Shown here: in pieces, positions 32,485 to 41,057 of the stretch | Numbering within the stretch: position 1 is the stretch's first letter | Layout: each line of letters begins with the position of its first letter | Assembly: GCA_005778355.1 (NCBI GenBank) | Contig: SXON01000164.1 | Location: 1 to 54,671 of the forward strand | Direction of reading: 5' to 3' | From: Pseudomonadota bacterium | Lineage (GTDB): Bacteria; Myxococcota_A; UBA796; SXON01 | DNA length: 54,671 nucleotides | Made by a program: the position numbers and the translations under genes | The notes under the pieces: model-generated | The model's database searches: none | Told to the model about the DNA's origin: nothing | The model's input: only the letters and a program-made list of their open reading frames with translations

Positions 32485-34722
32485 ATGTCGCGACTACGGG
32501 CCATCGCGGTCGCGGGTGTCGCCGCACTGATCGGCGTGATCGTCGACCTGGAGCGGCCCCTCCCGGCTGGCCTGGGCAGCGACCCCCACGGCACCGTCGT
32601 GGTCGACCGTCACGGTGCGGTTCTGGGGAGCCTCGGCGAGGGCACGCCTCCGGAGGAGGACTGGGGAGCTTGGTTGATGGCCGCCACGGTCGCGGCGGAA
32701 GACCACCGCCTCGGCCTGCATCCCGGGGTCGACCCGGTCGGGGTGCTCCGCGCCGCCTTGGTCAACCTCCGGGCCCGCGAGGTGAAAGAAGGCGGCTCCA
32801 CGCTGGCGCAGCAGCTCGCGCGCCGCCTGGAGCCCCGCGCGATGGGCTGGCTTGGCAAGTTCGGCGAGGCCCGACTGGCCTTGCGTCTCACCGCGCAGCT
32901 CGGCGGACAGGGCGTGCTCGACCAGTACCTGCGCCGCACCTGGTACGGCAACGGTGCCACCGGGGCTGGCCGCGCCGCTCGCCTCTACTTTGACCGCCCG
33001 CCGGCGGCGCTCTCCCTGTCTCAGGCCGCCACGCTCGCCGCGATCCCTCGTCGCCCGGCGAGCCTCGATCCCTTCGCCAACCCCGTGCTGGTGGGGCGGG
33101 CGCGCGACCGAGTACTCGAACGACTGTCGCGACACGGACTAGCGACGGACACGGAGGTCGAGGTCGCCCGCGCCGAGCCGCTGGTGTTCACCCCACGCCG
33201 CGAGGAACACGCCGCGCCGCACTTTGTGCGCCGCGTGATGGTCGATGTCCCGCGTATCCACACCACCCTCGACGCCCGGCTCCAGGGCGAGGCCGAGGCG
33301 GCGGTCGGCGCCGTGCTCCACGCCCTCTCGGGCCGGAACGCGCACGACGCGGCGGTGATCGTGGTGCACAACCCCTCGCGCGAGGTGCGGGCCTACGTCG
33401 GCTCAGCAAGCTGGACGGGGCCGGCCGGCGAGGTCGACATGGCGCGGGCAGCGCGCAGCCCAGGAAGCGCGCTGAAGCCCTTCTTGTACGCGCTCGCCCT
33501 GGAACGTGGGCACGAGCTCGCCGACACCATCGACGACCTCCCCGCAGCCTGGCGCACCACCCACGGCGCCTGGTCGCCGCTCAACTACGGCGAGCAGAGC
33601 GCGGGCCCGGTCACCCTCCGCACCGCGCTCGCCAACAGCCTCAACGTCCCTGCCGTGCGGCTGCTGGAAGAAGTGGGCGTGGCCGACCTCCACCGGGTGC
33701 TGGAGAACCTGGGGCTCACCACGCTCCGGGAACGACCCGACCACTACGGCCTCGGCCTGGTGCTGGGCGACGCCGAGGTGCGCCTGGATGAGCTCGCCGC
33801 CGCCTACGCCGCACTCGCAAGCGCGGGACGCTACCGGCCGCTCCGCTTCACCGCCGACGCGCCTGATCCCGTCGGGCTCCCCGTGCTTGATCCCATCGCG
33901 AGTTTCCTCGTGCTCGACGCCCTCGACGACCCCGACGCGCGCGCGCTCGCATTCGGCGCCGACTCGGTGCTCGAGGCCCCCTACCCCCTCGCGGCGAAGA
34001 CCGGCACCTCCACGGGCTTTCGCGACAACTGGGCCGTGGGGGCCAACCCACGGTTCACGGTGGGGGCGTGGGTGGGCAACGCCGACGGCTCGGAGATGAC
34101 ACAGGTGAGCGGTGTCTCTGGCGCGGGACCGCTCATGCGACGAGTGATGGACGCGGCCATGGGCACTCGAACCGTCGAGCCCTGGTCAACGCCTGCGGGC
34201 ATCGAGTCGCGACAGGTCTGCACCTTGTCGGGGGGCCTCGCGACGGCCGCCTGCCCCGGTGCCCGCCCAGAGTGGTCCAGAGTCGAGACCGCAGGGGCCG
34301 CCTGCTCCTGGCACGGCGACGGCGCCGGTCTGCCGAGTACGTACGCAGCCTGGGTCGACCCACAGGCCCCGCTCACTCCCATCGGCGGGCCACGCGTGGC
34401 CTACCCGGCCGACGGGGCGAGATTCTGGCTCGATGACGACCGCTCCTGGCACGACCAGGCGCTCACGCTGCGCGCCGCCGGTGGCAACCCGTCGAAACCC
34501 GCGCAGTGGCTCGTCGACGGCGTCGAGGTTGCCGTTGTCGCGGCGCCATGGCGCACCCGGTGGCTGCCAACCAACGGCGATCACGACATCGCGGTGGAGA
34601 TCGACGGCGTGAGAAGCGCGTCGGTGCGCATCCACGTGGGTGGGCAGCCGACCTCCACAATGTCGCCCAGCACCGCGTCGGTCGCCTCCGCCCCCCTTGC
34701 CGCCGCGCCAGGGCGGGAATAG
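32485..34722 (+). CDS. pbpC: Penicillin-binding protein 1C
   Basis: The protein has 745 residues. The ATG at 32485 follows the macroglobulin stop with one base between. A single N-terminal membrane helix precedes GT51, with Glu72 in VAAEDHRLGLHPGVDP and KEGGSTLAQQLARRL. The transpeptidase has Ser328 (SPGSALKP), SLN (NSLNVPAVRLL) and KTG with Lys505. The C-terminal BiPBP_C beta domain (about 650-730) is the mark of the 1C subgroup. It should act in periplasmic peptidoglycan synthesis or repair alongside the macroglobulin. The start codon overlaps one of the GTCGCGAC words. Confidence 0.95.
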   Translation: MSRLRAIAVAGVAALIGVIVDLERPLPAGLGSDPHGTVVVDRHGAVLGSLGEGTPPEEDWGAWLMAATVAAEDHRLGLHPGVDPVGVLRAALVNLRAREVKEGGSTLAQQLARRLEPRAMGWLGKFGEARLALRLTAQLGGQGVLDQYLRRTWYGNGATGAGRAARLYFDRPPAALSLSQAATLAAIPRRPASLDPFANPVLVGRARDRVLERLSRHGLATDTEVEVARAEPLVFTPRREEHAAPHFVRRVMVDVPRIHTTLDARLQGEAEAAVGAVLHALSGRNAHDAAVIVVHNPSREVRAYVGSASWTGPAGEVDMARAARSPGSALKPFLYALALERGHELADTIDDLPAAWRTTHGAWSPLNYGEQSAGPVTLRTALANSLNVPAVRLLEEVGVADLHRVLENLGLTTLRERPDHYGLGLVLGDAEVRLDELAAAYAALASAGRYRPLRFTADAPDPVGLPVLDPIASFLVLDALDDPDARALAFGADSVLEAPYPLAAKTGTSTGFRDNWAVGANPRFTVGAWVGNADGSEMTQVSGVSGAGPLMRRVMDAAMGTRTVEPWSTPAGIESRQVCTLSGGLATAACPGARPEWSRVETAGAACSWHGDGAGLPSTYAAWVDPQAPLTPIGGPRVAYPADGARFWLDDDRSWHDQALTLRAAGGNPSKPAQWLVDGVEVAVVAAPWRTRWLPTNGDHDIAVEIDGVRSASVRIHVGGQPTSTMSPSTASVASAPLAAAPGRE

Positions 34723-34735
34723 CAAGCGCGCGTTG

Positions 34736-34812
34736 GGCGACGTACCCAAGTGGTCTAAGGGAGCGGTTTGCAAAACCGCGATTCGGCGGTTCGAATCCGC
34801 CCGTCGCCTCCA
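34736..34812 (+). tRNA. tRNA-Cys (GCA)
   Basis: All arms pair: acceptor GGCGACG with CGTCGCC; D arm CCC...GGG; anticodon stem GCGGT/ACCGC around loop TTGCAAA, giving anticodon GCA; T arm GGCGG-TTCGAAT-CCGCC. The discriminator is T73, as expected for tRNA-Cys, and CCA is encoded. It begins 13 bases after pbpC and is probably cut from that transcript. Confidence 0.97.
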
Positions 34813-34831
34813 ACAATTTTCGTACGCGAGC

Positions 34832-35230
34832 CTGGTGGTCGCCGTCGCCTGCAGCGACCCGCCATCCCCGCCGCCAGTGGTCAACAACAATGGCTCCCTC
34901 GCGCCGCACGTCGAGTGGGCGCGCGAGGGCACGCCGGTCTCGCGACCGGTGGCCCTGTTCGTCGACCGGCCAGGCGGCCCTCTCGACACGCTCGCCAGCA
35001 ATAGTGATGTCGCGACGTTCCTCAACGACCGGTTTCATCCGTTGTTCCGGGTGGCCCCCGAAGGCGAGGCCCCGTCACTCAACTTCTACAGTGCCGATGG
35101 TTGCTTGCTCGCCGGGCCGCTGAGACCGACGGATCCCGCCGCATTCATCGCCGACGCCAACAAGGTCGTCCAGATGCCCGACGCCAGTGGACATAGCGCG
35201 ACATTCTTTTCACTCGCCTGCCCGCGATAG
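34832..35230 (+). CDS. Small lipoprotein after tRNA-Cys, start unclear
   Basis: The frame encodes a lipobox (VVAVAC) followed by SDPPSPPPVV and about 125 further residues of mixed composition (PVALFVDRPGGPL, PSLNFYSADGCLLAGPL) that resemble a degenerate thioredoxin-like fold. No ATG precedes the lipobox after the tRNA. CTG at 34832 or GTG at 34835 would leave a signal of only 5-6 residues before the Cys, while TTG at 34733 or ATG at 34640 would require translation through the tRNA gene. The frame stays open across the tRNA. Either an ultra-short signal is used, as in four other lipoproteins of this window, or the gene has lost its start. Confidence 0.55.
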   Translation: MVVAVACSDPPSPPPVVNNNGSLAPHVEWAREGTPVSRPVALFVDRPGGPLDTLASNSDVATFLNDRFHPLFRVAPEGEAPSLNFYSADGCLLAGPLRPTDPAAFIADANKVVQMPDASGHSATFFSLACPR

Positions 35231-35266
35231 CCACGGTTACGCCGCGCGGCCCGCGAGGCTCTCCGC

Positions 35267-35887
35267 ATGCTCGAGAAGGCGATGCTCAACTTCGCGCTCC
35301 TGGGCGCGGGATGGGTGCTGTGGCTCCTGGCCCTGCTGTCGCTGGTCTGCATCGGCATCGGCATCGAGCGCGTCATCTACTTGCTCACGGCCAGTTCACC
35401 GCGGGCGGCCTTCGAGCGCGCCGTCGGCGCCTACCTCGGCGGGGGCGAACGCGAGGCGCTGGAGTCTTCGCTGGCCAACATGCCCGGGCTCGAAGCCAAG
35501 GTTGTTCGCGCGGGCCTCCACGCGCGCCTCCCCTCCGCAGCGGAGAGCGCCATGTCGGGCACTCTGCTCTTCGAGAAGCTCAAGATGGAACGGGGTCTCA
35601 TCCTCGTGGGCACCGTGGCCTCGACGGCCGCCTTCATCGGCCTCTTCGGCACGGTGCTCGGCATCATCCAGGCCTTTCACGAACTCTCGCTCGAGAGCGA
35701 CGAGGCCGCCAAGGCGGTGATGGCGGGCATCTCCGAGGCCCTCGTCAGCACCGCCGTGGCGCTCATGGTCGCGATTCCTGCGGTCGTCTTGTACAACCTG
35801 CTCACACGATGGATCAAGTCGCAGGTGGGGCGCATCGAGAGCCTCGCCGGGCTCATCGTCGCGCGATTGCGGGCCGAGGGCGCCTAG
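35267..35887 (+). CDS. exbB: ExbB/TolQ/MotA-family proton channel subunit
   Basis: The protein has 206 residues with three transmembrane segments (about 14-36, 108-130, 148-172) and the conserved GLFGTVLGIIQAF and GISEALVSTAVAL motifs of the ExbB/TolQ family. With ExbD it uses the proton gradient to drive TonB. It heads the exbB-exbD-tonB-receptor-lipoprotein operon; exbD begins 3 bases after the stop. AglR/TolQ-type motor use by the downstream Glt/Nfs-like cluster is possible, but tonB in the same operon favours ExbB. Confidence 0.92.
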   Translation: MLEKAMLNFALLGAGWVLWLLALLSLVCIGIGIERVIYLLTASSPRAAFERAVGAYLGGGEREALESSLANMPGLEAKVVRAGLHARLPSAAESAMSGTLLFEKLKMERGLILVGTVASTAAFIGLFGTVLGIIQAFHELSLESDEAAKAVMAGISEALVSTAVALMVAIPAVVLYNLLTRWIKSQVGRIESLAGLIVARLRAEGA

Positions 35888-35890
35888 CCC

Positions 35891-36310
35891 ATGGCCGGCG
35901 CCAAGCTCGGCGACGACGACGTGGGGATGACGGAGATCAACATCCTTCCGCTGGTCGACGTCATCCTGGTGGTCTTGATCATCTTCATGGTCACCACCAG
36001 CTACATCGTTTCCCCGTCGATCAAGGTCACGCTCCCCGACGCGGCAACCGGCGACGCGACGGCGCCCTCCTCACTGGGCATCACCGTGACGGCCGACGGG
36101 ACGCTACTCCTCGACGGCGAACCGGTGACGGAACCCGCCCTGCGCGCGGCCGTGCGGGCCGCGAAGGCCGCTAACGCCGATGTGGTCTGTTTGATCGCGG
36201 GCGACAAGGAGGCACGGCACGGCGCGGTCACCCACGTGATCGACCTGGTGAAGCAGGAGGGCGTCGCAAAGTTCGCGATCAACATCGAGCCCGTGGAAAC
36301 CGGGCCGTGA
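35891..36310 (+). CDS. exbD: ExbD/TolR-family subunit
   Basis: The protein has 139 residues, with one N-terminal transmembrane helix carrying the essential Asp in INILPLVDVILVVLIIFMV, then a periplasmic ExbD fold (LGITVTADGTLLLDGEPV, VVCLIAGDKEARHGAVTHVIDLVKQEGV). It partners ExbB and energises TonB. The stop overlaps the tonB GTG (GTGA at 36307). Confidence 0.92.
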   Translation: MAGAKLGDDDVGMTEINILPLVDVILVVLIIFMVTTSYIVSPSIKVTLPDAATGDATAPSSLGITVTADGTLLLDGEPVTEPALRAAVRAAKAANADVVCLIAGDKEARHGAVTHVIDLVKQEGVAKFAINIEPVETGP

Positions 36311-37053
36311 GCGGCCTCGCTGCCTCGATCTCCCCCTTCGGTGACGAAGGTCGCCGCCGCCCCTGGCTCGTGCCGGCCGGGGTGGGTCTGTCCGTCTTGC
36401 TTCATGGCTGCCTCGCCACGTGGATCGCGGTGCAACCTCAGAAGTTGGCGCGTGCCGCGCAGTGGGTGGAGATGACCGTGGCGCAGCCGCCGCCACCGCC
36501 ACCCCCGCCACCGCCGCCAGAGCCCGAGCCCCCAAAGCCCAAGGCCAAGGTGGAGCCCATCAAGTTCGAGGAGATAGAACCCGTGGTCGCTCCGCCGGTC
36601 GACACCCCGCCGCCGACCGCCCGCCGTGTGGTCAAGATGCAGGGGTTATCGGCCAACAGTTTCGCCCCGGGCCTCGGCACCGGCATCGACGTGCGCGCCG
36701 GTACCACGGTCGGCACCAAGGCCACGAGCGACACGATGAGCATCGACGAGGCCAAGGGTGCGCGGAGCTACGCGAGCGTCACCACGCCGCCCCGCGTTCG
36801 TGTGCGCGCACAGATGGAGGTGCCCAAGGAGGCTCAGGACAACGACGTCGAAGGCGAAGTCAAGGTCATCCTCGACCTCGGCGCCGACGGGACCGTCACC
36901 GCCGTGCGCGTCGTGAACGATCTCGGCCACGGCACCGGCGAGGCCTGCGCAGCGGCCTGGAAACGCTCACGCTTCGTCCCCGCCCAGCAAGATGGGCAGC
37001 CGGTGGCCGTCACCGGCATGCCCCAGGTCTGCACCATCGTGAGGCAGCCATGA
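36307..37053 (+). CDS. tonB: TonB-family energy transducer
   Basis: The protein has 248 residues with a GTG start overlapping exbD. A membrane anchor lies at about 22-40, followed by a Pro-rich spacer (uninterrupted prolines, then Pro/Glu/Lys) that would span the periplasm, and a C-terminal TonB domain (VEGEVKVILDLGADGTVTAV, then CAAAWKRSRFVPA). It should carry energy from ExbB-ExbD to the receptor encoded next. The stop overlaps the receptor ATG (ATGA). Confidence 0.92.
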   Translation: MSGLAASISPFGDEGRRRPWLVPAGVGLSVLLHGCLATWIAVQPQKLARAAQWVEMTVAQPPPPPPPPPPPEPEPPKPKAKVEPIKFEEIEPVVAPPVDTPPPTARRVVKMQGLSANSFAPGLGTGIDVRAGTTVGTKATSDTMSIDEAKGARSYASVTTPPRVRVRAQMEVPKEAQDNDVEGEVKVILDLGADGTVTAVRVVNDLGHGTGEACAAAWKRSRFVPAQQDGQPVAVTGMPQVCTIVRQP

Positions 37054-39650
37054 TCGCGGCGCTGGTCGCCGTCGCCTTAGCCCAGGAGGCACCCGCTGAA
37101 GCGGAGCTCCCGCCGCTCACCCGCGACCCGGTGCTCCTCGAGTTCGTGCAGGCGCCCTACCCTGAGGGCGCCACGGCGGGGAAGATCGAGGGTACCGTCA
37201 TCCTCGTCATCGAGATCGACGCCCTGGGCGTGGTCACCAAGGTGGAGGTGGCTCAGGCAGCCGGACACGGCTTCGACGAGGCTGCGGCCGAGGCCGCGCG
37301 GGCGTTCAAGTTCAGCCCAGCGGAAGATGCCACCGGTCCGGTGCCCGTCGCCATCGAGTTTGCCTACGGTTTCGTTCTCGACTCGGCCGCCACCGAGAAC
37401 GCCGTCCCGGAGACCACGGCACAGGGGCCCGCCCTCGAGGCGCCCGTCAACCTCGATGGCACCGTCGTCGAGATGGGCACCCGCCGTCCCCTGCCCGGCG
37501 TGCGCGTGCGCGTGGAGCCGCTCGGCCTCGAGACCGAGACCGACGACCAGGGGCGCTACGCGCTTCGCGGCGTCGTGAGCGGAAAACACACGATTCGCGT
37601 GGTTCACCCCGGCTACGACGTGCTCGAGAAGCCCGTCGAGCTCGCCGAGGGCGAGGCCGTCTCCGCACGCTTGTGGCTTCGCAACCAGTCGTACGCCGAC
37701 CCGGGCATCATCGGCAGCTACCGCAAGGAGTCTGAGGACGTCACGCGTCGCACCATCTCGATGGAGGAGGTGCGTCGTATCCCGGGCACCTTTGGCGACC
37801 CGGTCCGCGTGATCCAGTCCCTTCCCGGCGCCGCCCGGGCCCCCCTCGGCACGGGACTGCTCATCATTCGAGGTTCAAACCCGGAAGATAGCCGTGTCTA
37901 CATCGACGGCATGTACGTGCCGTACATCTACCACCTCGGTGGGTTCGAGTCGGTCATCAACCCCGACCTCGTCGAGGCGGTGGACTACCTGCCCGGGGGC
38001 TACGGTCCTCACTACGGCCGCAGCACCGGCGGCACGGTCGACGTGTCCACGCGCACCGAGTTCCCCGAGCGCCACAAGCTCACGTGGTCGACGGACTTGC
38101 TCGACTCGGGCGGCGCCTACCTCGGCAGCCTGGGCAAACACGGCCAGCACGGCGTGGGCGTGGCGGCGCGGCACTCCTACATCGACGCCGTATTGCCGCC
38201 CTTCCTCGGCGACACCGGCTACGTCGTCATCCCGGTCTGGTGGGACTTCCAGGCGAAGTACCAGTACCAGGGCGACAAGCCCGACAAGTGGTCGGTGTTG
38301 GCCTTCGGCTTTCGCGACACGCTCCAGGTGCACTCGCCCGAGGGCACCGCTCAGGGGACGGACCAGGACACGCAGGGTGGCGTCGCGACCGAGTACGATA
38401 CCTACCGGATCGGCGCACAGTGGCACCGCGACTACGGCGAACACTGGCGCCTGAGCGCCGCGCCCAGCTTCGGCAGCGACTACGCCGCGCTCGACGTGGG
38501 GGACACCTTCCACCTCATCCAGGCCCGGTACACGGGCGAGCTACGCGGCGAGGCGAAGTACACCCTGGACGAGCATTTCTCGGCCACCGGCGGGGTCGAC
38601 TTCATCGCAGGTTGGGCCAACTTCGTCATCGAGCTGCCTTTCAACCCGGAGAGCCTGGCATCGACGGATCCGCTGGCTGAGCGCGAGCCCTACCAGCTCA
38701 GCGACGAGGCCACCGGTTGGGGTCCTGACCCCTACCTCTCGCTGGCCTGGAAACCGCTCGCCGACCCCGACGCCCTGCTGCTCAACGCGGGCATTCGGGC
38801 GATGTACGTGAACATCCCGGGGGAAAACGAGGTCTTCTCGGTCGACCCGCGCTTCTCCACGCGCTGGCGCCTTGGGACGAACACCTGGATCAAGGCATCA
38901 ACGGGCCTCTACCACCAGCCTCCCCAGCCCTACCAGAACTACCGTCCCGACGACAAAGACGCGAACGTCGACGCGGAGCAATCCTGGGCGTCGAGCCTGG
39001 GCGTCGAGCAACAGATCGGTCCGGCTTTCCGGGTCGACGTGGAGGGGTTCTACAAGGACCTCAGCGACCTCATCGTCACCAACTCCGACTTCGGCAGCCT
39101 CGACGACAGCTACTTCGTCAACGAGGGCGTCGGGCGGGTGTACGGGATGGAGCTGATGGCCCGGCTCGATCCCGTGGGCAACCTGTTCGGCTGGGTGTCC
39201 TACACGCTCAGCAAGAGTGAGCGTCGCGACCACCCGGGTGACGACTGGTACCCCTTCGACTTCGACCAGACGCACATCCTCGTGCTCGTCGCGAGCTATC
39301 GGCTGCCGTACGACCTGAGCGCGGGCCTCAAGGCCCAGTACACCACCGGGAACCCCACGACGCCCTATTCACTGGGTGTCTACGATATCGACCAGGACTA
39401 CTACCAGGCCTTCCAGAGTGACGCCTACAACTCCGAACGCCTCCCGCCGTATTGGGCAGTTTCGGCGAGGATTGACAAGTTGTTCACCTTCAAGTCCTGG
39501 CAGCTTCTGCTGTATCTTGACTTGATCAACGCCCTGCACGGTGAGAATCCAGAGTTCGAACAGTACAATTACGACTACACCGAGAAGACCTACTTCAGCG
39601 GCCTGCCGTTCATCCCCAGCCCCGGCTTCGAGGCCAAGGTGGAGTTTTGA
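37050..39650 (+). CDS. TonB-dependent outer-membrane receptor with its own N-terminal TonB-like domain
   Basis: The protein has 866 residues. The ATG at 37050 is fixed by the ATGA overlap and gives a very short signal, MIAALVAVALA. After it comes a TonB C-terminal-like domain (PYPEGATAGKIEGTVILVIE, then AGHGFDEAAAEAARAFKFSPA) at about 30-105. A carboxypeptidase-regulatory beta module follows (DGTVVEMGTRRPLPGVRVRV), then the plug (RVIQSLPGAARAPLGTG, LIIRGSNPEDSRVYIDGMYVPYIYHLGG) and a 22-strand-type barrel ending in Phe. The ligand is unknown. A TonB-like domain fused to the receptor is unusual, though known in myxobacterial and Bdellovibrio-type receptors. Confidence 0.93.
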   Translation: MIAALVAVALAQEAPAEAELPPLTRDPVLLEFVQAPYPEGATAGKIEGTVILVIEIDALGVVTKVEVAQAAGHGFDEAAAEAARAFKFSPAEDATGPVPVAIEFAYGFVLDSAATENAVPETTAQGPALEAPVNLDGTVVEMGTRRPLPGVRVRVEPLGLETETDDQGRYALRGVVSGKHTIRVVHPGYDVLEKPVELAEGEAVSARLWLRNQSYADPGIIGSYRKESEDVTRRTISMEEVRRIPGTFGDPVRVIQSLPGAARAPLGTGLLIIRGSNPEDSRVYIDGMYVPYIYHLGGFESVINPDLVEAVDYLPGGYGPHYGRSTGGTVDVSTRTEFPERHKLTWSTDLLDSGGAYLGSLGKHGQHGVGVAARHSYIDAVLPPFLGDTGYVVIPVWWDFQAKYQYQGDKPDKWSVLAFGFRDTLQVHSPEGTAQGTDQDTQGGVATEYDTYRIGAQWHRDYGEHWRLSAAPSFGSDYAALDVGDTFHLIQARYTGELRGEAKYTLDEHFSATGGVDFIAGWANFVIELPFNPESLASTDPLAEREPYQLSDEATGWGPDPYLSLAWKPLADPDALLLNAGIRAMYVNIPGENEVFSVDPRFSTRWRLGTNTWIKASTGLYHQPPQPYQNYRPDDKDANVDAEQSWASSLGVEQQIGPAFRVDVEGFYKDLSDLIVTNSDFGSLDDSYFVNEGVGRVYGMELMARLDPVGNLFGWVSYTLSKSERRDHPGDDWYPFDFDQTHILVLVASYRLPYDLSAGLKAQYTTGNPTTPYSLGVYDIDQDYYQAFQSDAYNSERLPPYWAVSARIDKLFTFKSWQLLLYLDLINALHGENPEFEQYNYDYTEKTYFSGLPFIPSPGFEAKVEF

Positions 39651-40495
39651 TGGTCATCTTCCTCCTCAGTTGCGCCGCAGACGACCTGTCGCAGTCATGG
39701 CAGATCGATCGTCTCCGCGTGCTGGCGGTGGCGGCCGAACCAGCTGAGCCGCGCCCCGGCGACGTCGTCACCTTCACCTCGCTCATCGTGTCGCCCGTGG
39801 TGCCCCTGGCCGGCAGCGCATGGTTCGCGTGCTCGGCCGACCTTTCCTCGGACTACGGCTGCGAGGTCGACCCTGCACTCATCGAGGGCGCGGAGAGCGG
39901 AGAAGTCGATCCGGCCACGCTGGCCGAGGCGGGTTTGATCGGCTTTCTGCCCTATCTGGCGCCCTCTTGGGCCGTCCCTGAGGACTACCTCGACGCACTC
40001 GACGACGATGCGAAGCTCGAGGGCACCTTCGGCATGCTCTACATCCTGGCCTTCCCGGAGCAGGAGACGGTCGACGAAGGCGACATTGAGATCGCCTACA
40101 AGCGTGTACCTGTCTCGCTTGCCTTGACGCCCAACCACAACCCGGTGGTGACGGGGATGCGCATCGGCGGCTACTCGGTGCCGGCCGGCGGGACGATCCG
40201 CCTCGAGCCGGGCAAGACCTACTCGCTCGACTACGAGATGGCCGACGGGTCCGTCGAACCCTACTCGTACCGGAATTCGTCGGGGATCGACGAGGAGCGA
40301 GAAGAGGAGCCATACGCCACTTTCTACCTGCAGGAAGGCGAGTTCGACCAGGCCTACGCCATCTGGCCCTACACCGCCGTGGAGTTCACCGCCCCTACCG
40401 AGCCCACGCTCGCAACCCAGTCGCTGTGGGTGGTCGTCCGCGACCGACGCGGGGGCATGGGCTGGGCAAGCGTCGCGATCCGCTACGGCGACTAG
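39650..40495 (+). CDS. Lipoprotein partner of the TonB-dependent receptor
   Basis: The protein has 281 residues from an ATG overlapping the receptor stop (TGATG). The signal is only MVIFLLSC, with Cys8 lipidated. The mature part has beta-rich segments (RLRVLAVAAEPAEPRPGDVVTF, VTGMRIGGYSVPAGGTIRLEPGKTYSLDYE) that suggest Ig-like domains. I do not recognise a named family. Its position as last gene after exbB-exbD-tonB-receptor suggests a surface lipoprotein that works with the receptor, as SusD or HmuY-type partners do, but no homology to those is visible. Its stop shares CTAG with the convergent gene. Confidence 0.8.
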   Translation: MVIFLLSCAADDLSQSWQIDRLRVLAVAAEPAEPRPGDVVTFTSLIVSPVVPLAGSAWFACSADLSSDYGCEVDPALIEGAESGEVDPATLAEAGLIGFLPYLAPSWAVPEDYLDALDDDAKLEGTFGMLYILAFPEQETVDEGDIEIAYKRVPVSLALTPNHNPVVTGMRIGGYSVPAGGTIRLEPGKTYSLDYEMADGSVEPYSYRNSSGIDEEREEEPYATFYLQEGEFDQAYAIWPYTAVEFTAPTEPTLATQSLWVVVRDRRGGMGWASVAIRYGD

Positions 40496-40959
40496 GGCGC
40501 GGACTTCGCGGGCGTGGGCGACCCGCCTGCTGCAGCCGGAGGGACGTCCGACACGGGTTCCACCGCAGGAGGGACGCCAACGGTAAACGCCTCGGACCGG
40601 GCGACGCCCAGCTTCTTGCAGGCGGCCAAATGAAAGGGGAGCTTGTCGGCACAAGTCGAGCCCCAGGCGACCACGCCGCGGTACTCCCCCGGCGGGGGTG
40701 CGGGAACCGTGAGGGTGAGCGGGCCGGACACCAGCGTTGCCGGCTGGCTACGCTCGCAGGGCACGGTCGCGACGGCGATCCAGGTCTTCCCGTCCCGCCG
40801 CTCCAGTTCCACCGGGGCGCACGAGTCGATGAGCAACGAGCCGTTGCCGCTTAGCTCCAGCACAACAGGCTCGGTCTCACCCACCGGCGCGCTCGGGCCC
40901 TGGAGGCGCGGCGAGCCGGCAGCGAGCGCCATCCCCACCGCGAAGAGCCCTGGCGTCAT
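40492..40959 (-). CDS. Small exported protein, function unknown
   Basis: The protein has 155 residues. The signal peptide MTPGLFAVGMALAAG has no basic residue. The mature part contains four cysteines (CAPVELERRDGKTWI, VPCERSQ, STCADKL, AACKKLGV) and a beta-sandwich-like pattern resembling the Ig-like domains of hypothetical exported proteins, followed by a Pro/Ala-rich tail. It faces the receptor operon tail to tail and is divergent from the outer-membrane barrel gene at 41058. Confidence 0.7.
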   Translation of the reverse strand: MTPGLFAVGMALAAGSPRLQGPSAPVGETEPVVLELSGNGSLLIDSCAPVELERRDGKTWIAVATVPCERSQPATLVSGPLTLTVPAPPPGEYRGVVAWGSTCADKLPFHLAACKKLGVARSEAFTVGVPPAVEPVSDVPPAAAGGSPTPAKSAP

Positions 40960-40996
40960 GCTGACCTCCGAGAGCGAAGCCTAACTGAGGCAACCA

Positions 40997-41005
40997 TGCT
41001 ATGGT
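40997..41005 (+). promoter_or_regulatory. Candidate extended -10 (TGCTATGGT) of the Glt/Nfs-like operon
   Basis: TG-n-TATGGT lies about 50 bases before the ATG at 41058, within an inverted CCAT-GCT-ATGG motif. No convincing -35 is seen. It is the only promoter-like sequence I find before the eight-gene cluster. Confidence 0.3.
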
Positions 41006-41057
41006 GCGGCGCCCTCGGCTACCCCCCCCGAGCCCGAGGGCACGCTGGAGAGCTGGA

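Noticed and set aside
34736..34812. Integration (att) site at tRNA-Cys
   Set aside because: No integrase, no direct repeat of the tRNA 3' end and no phage or plasmid genes were seen.
36420..37050. Extended N-terminus of the TonB-dependent receptor
   Set aside because: It overlaps tonB in another frame and is Arg-rich; the ATGA-coupled start at 37050 gives a signal peptide.
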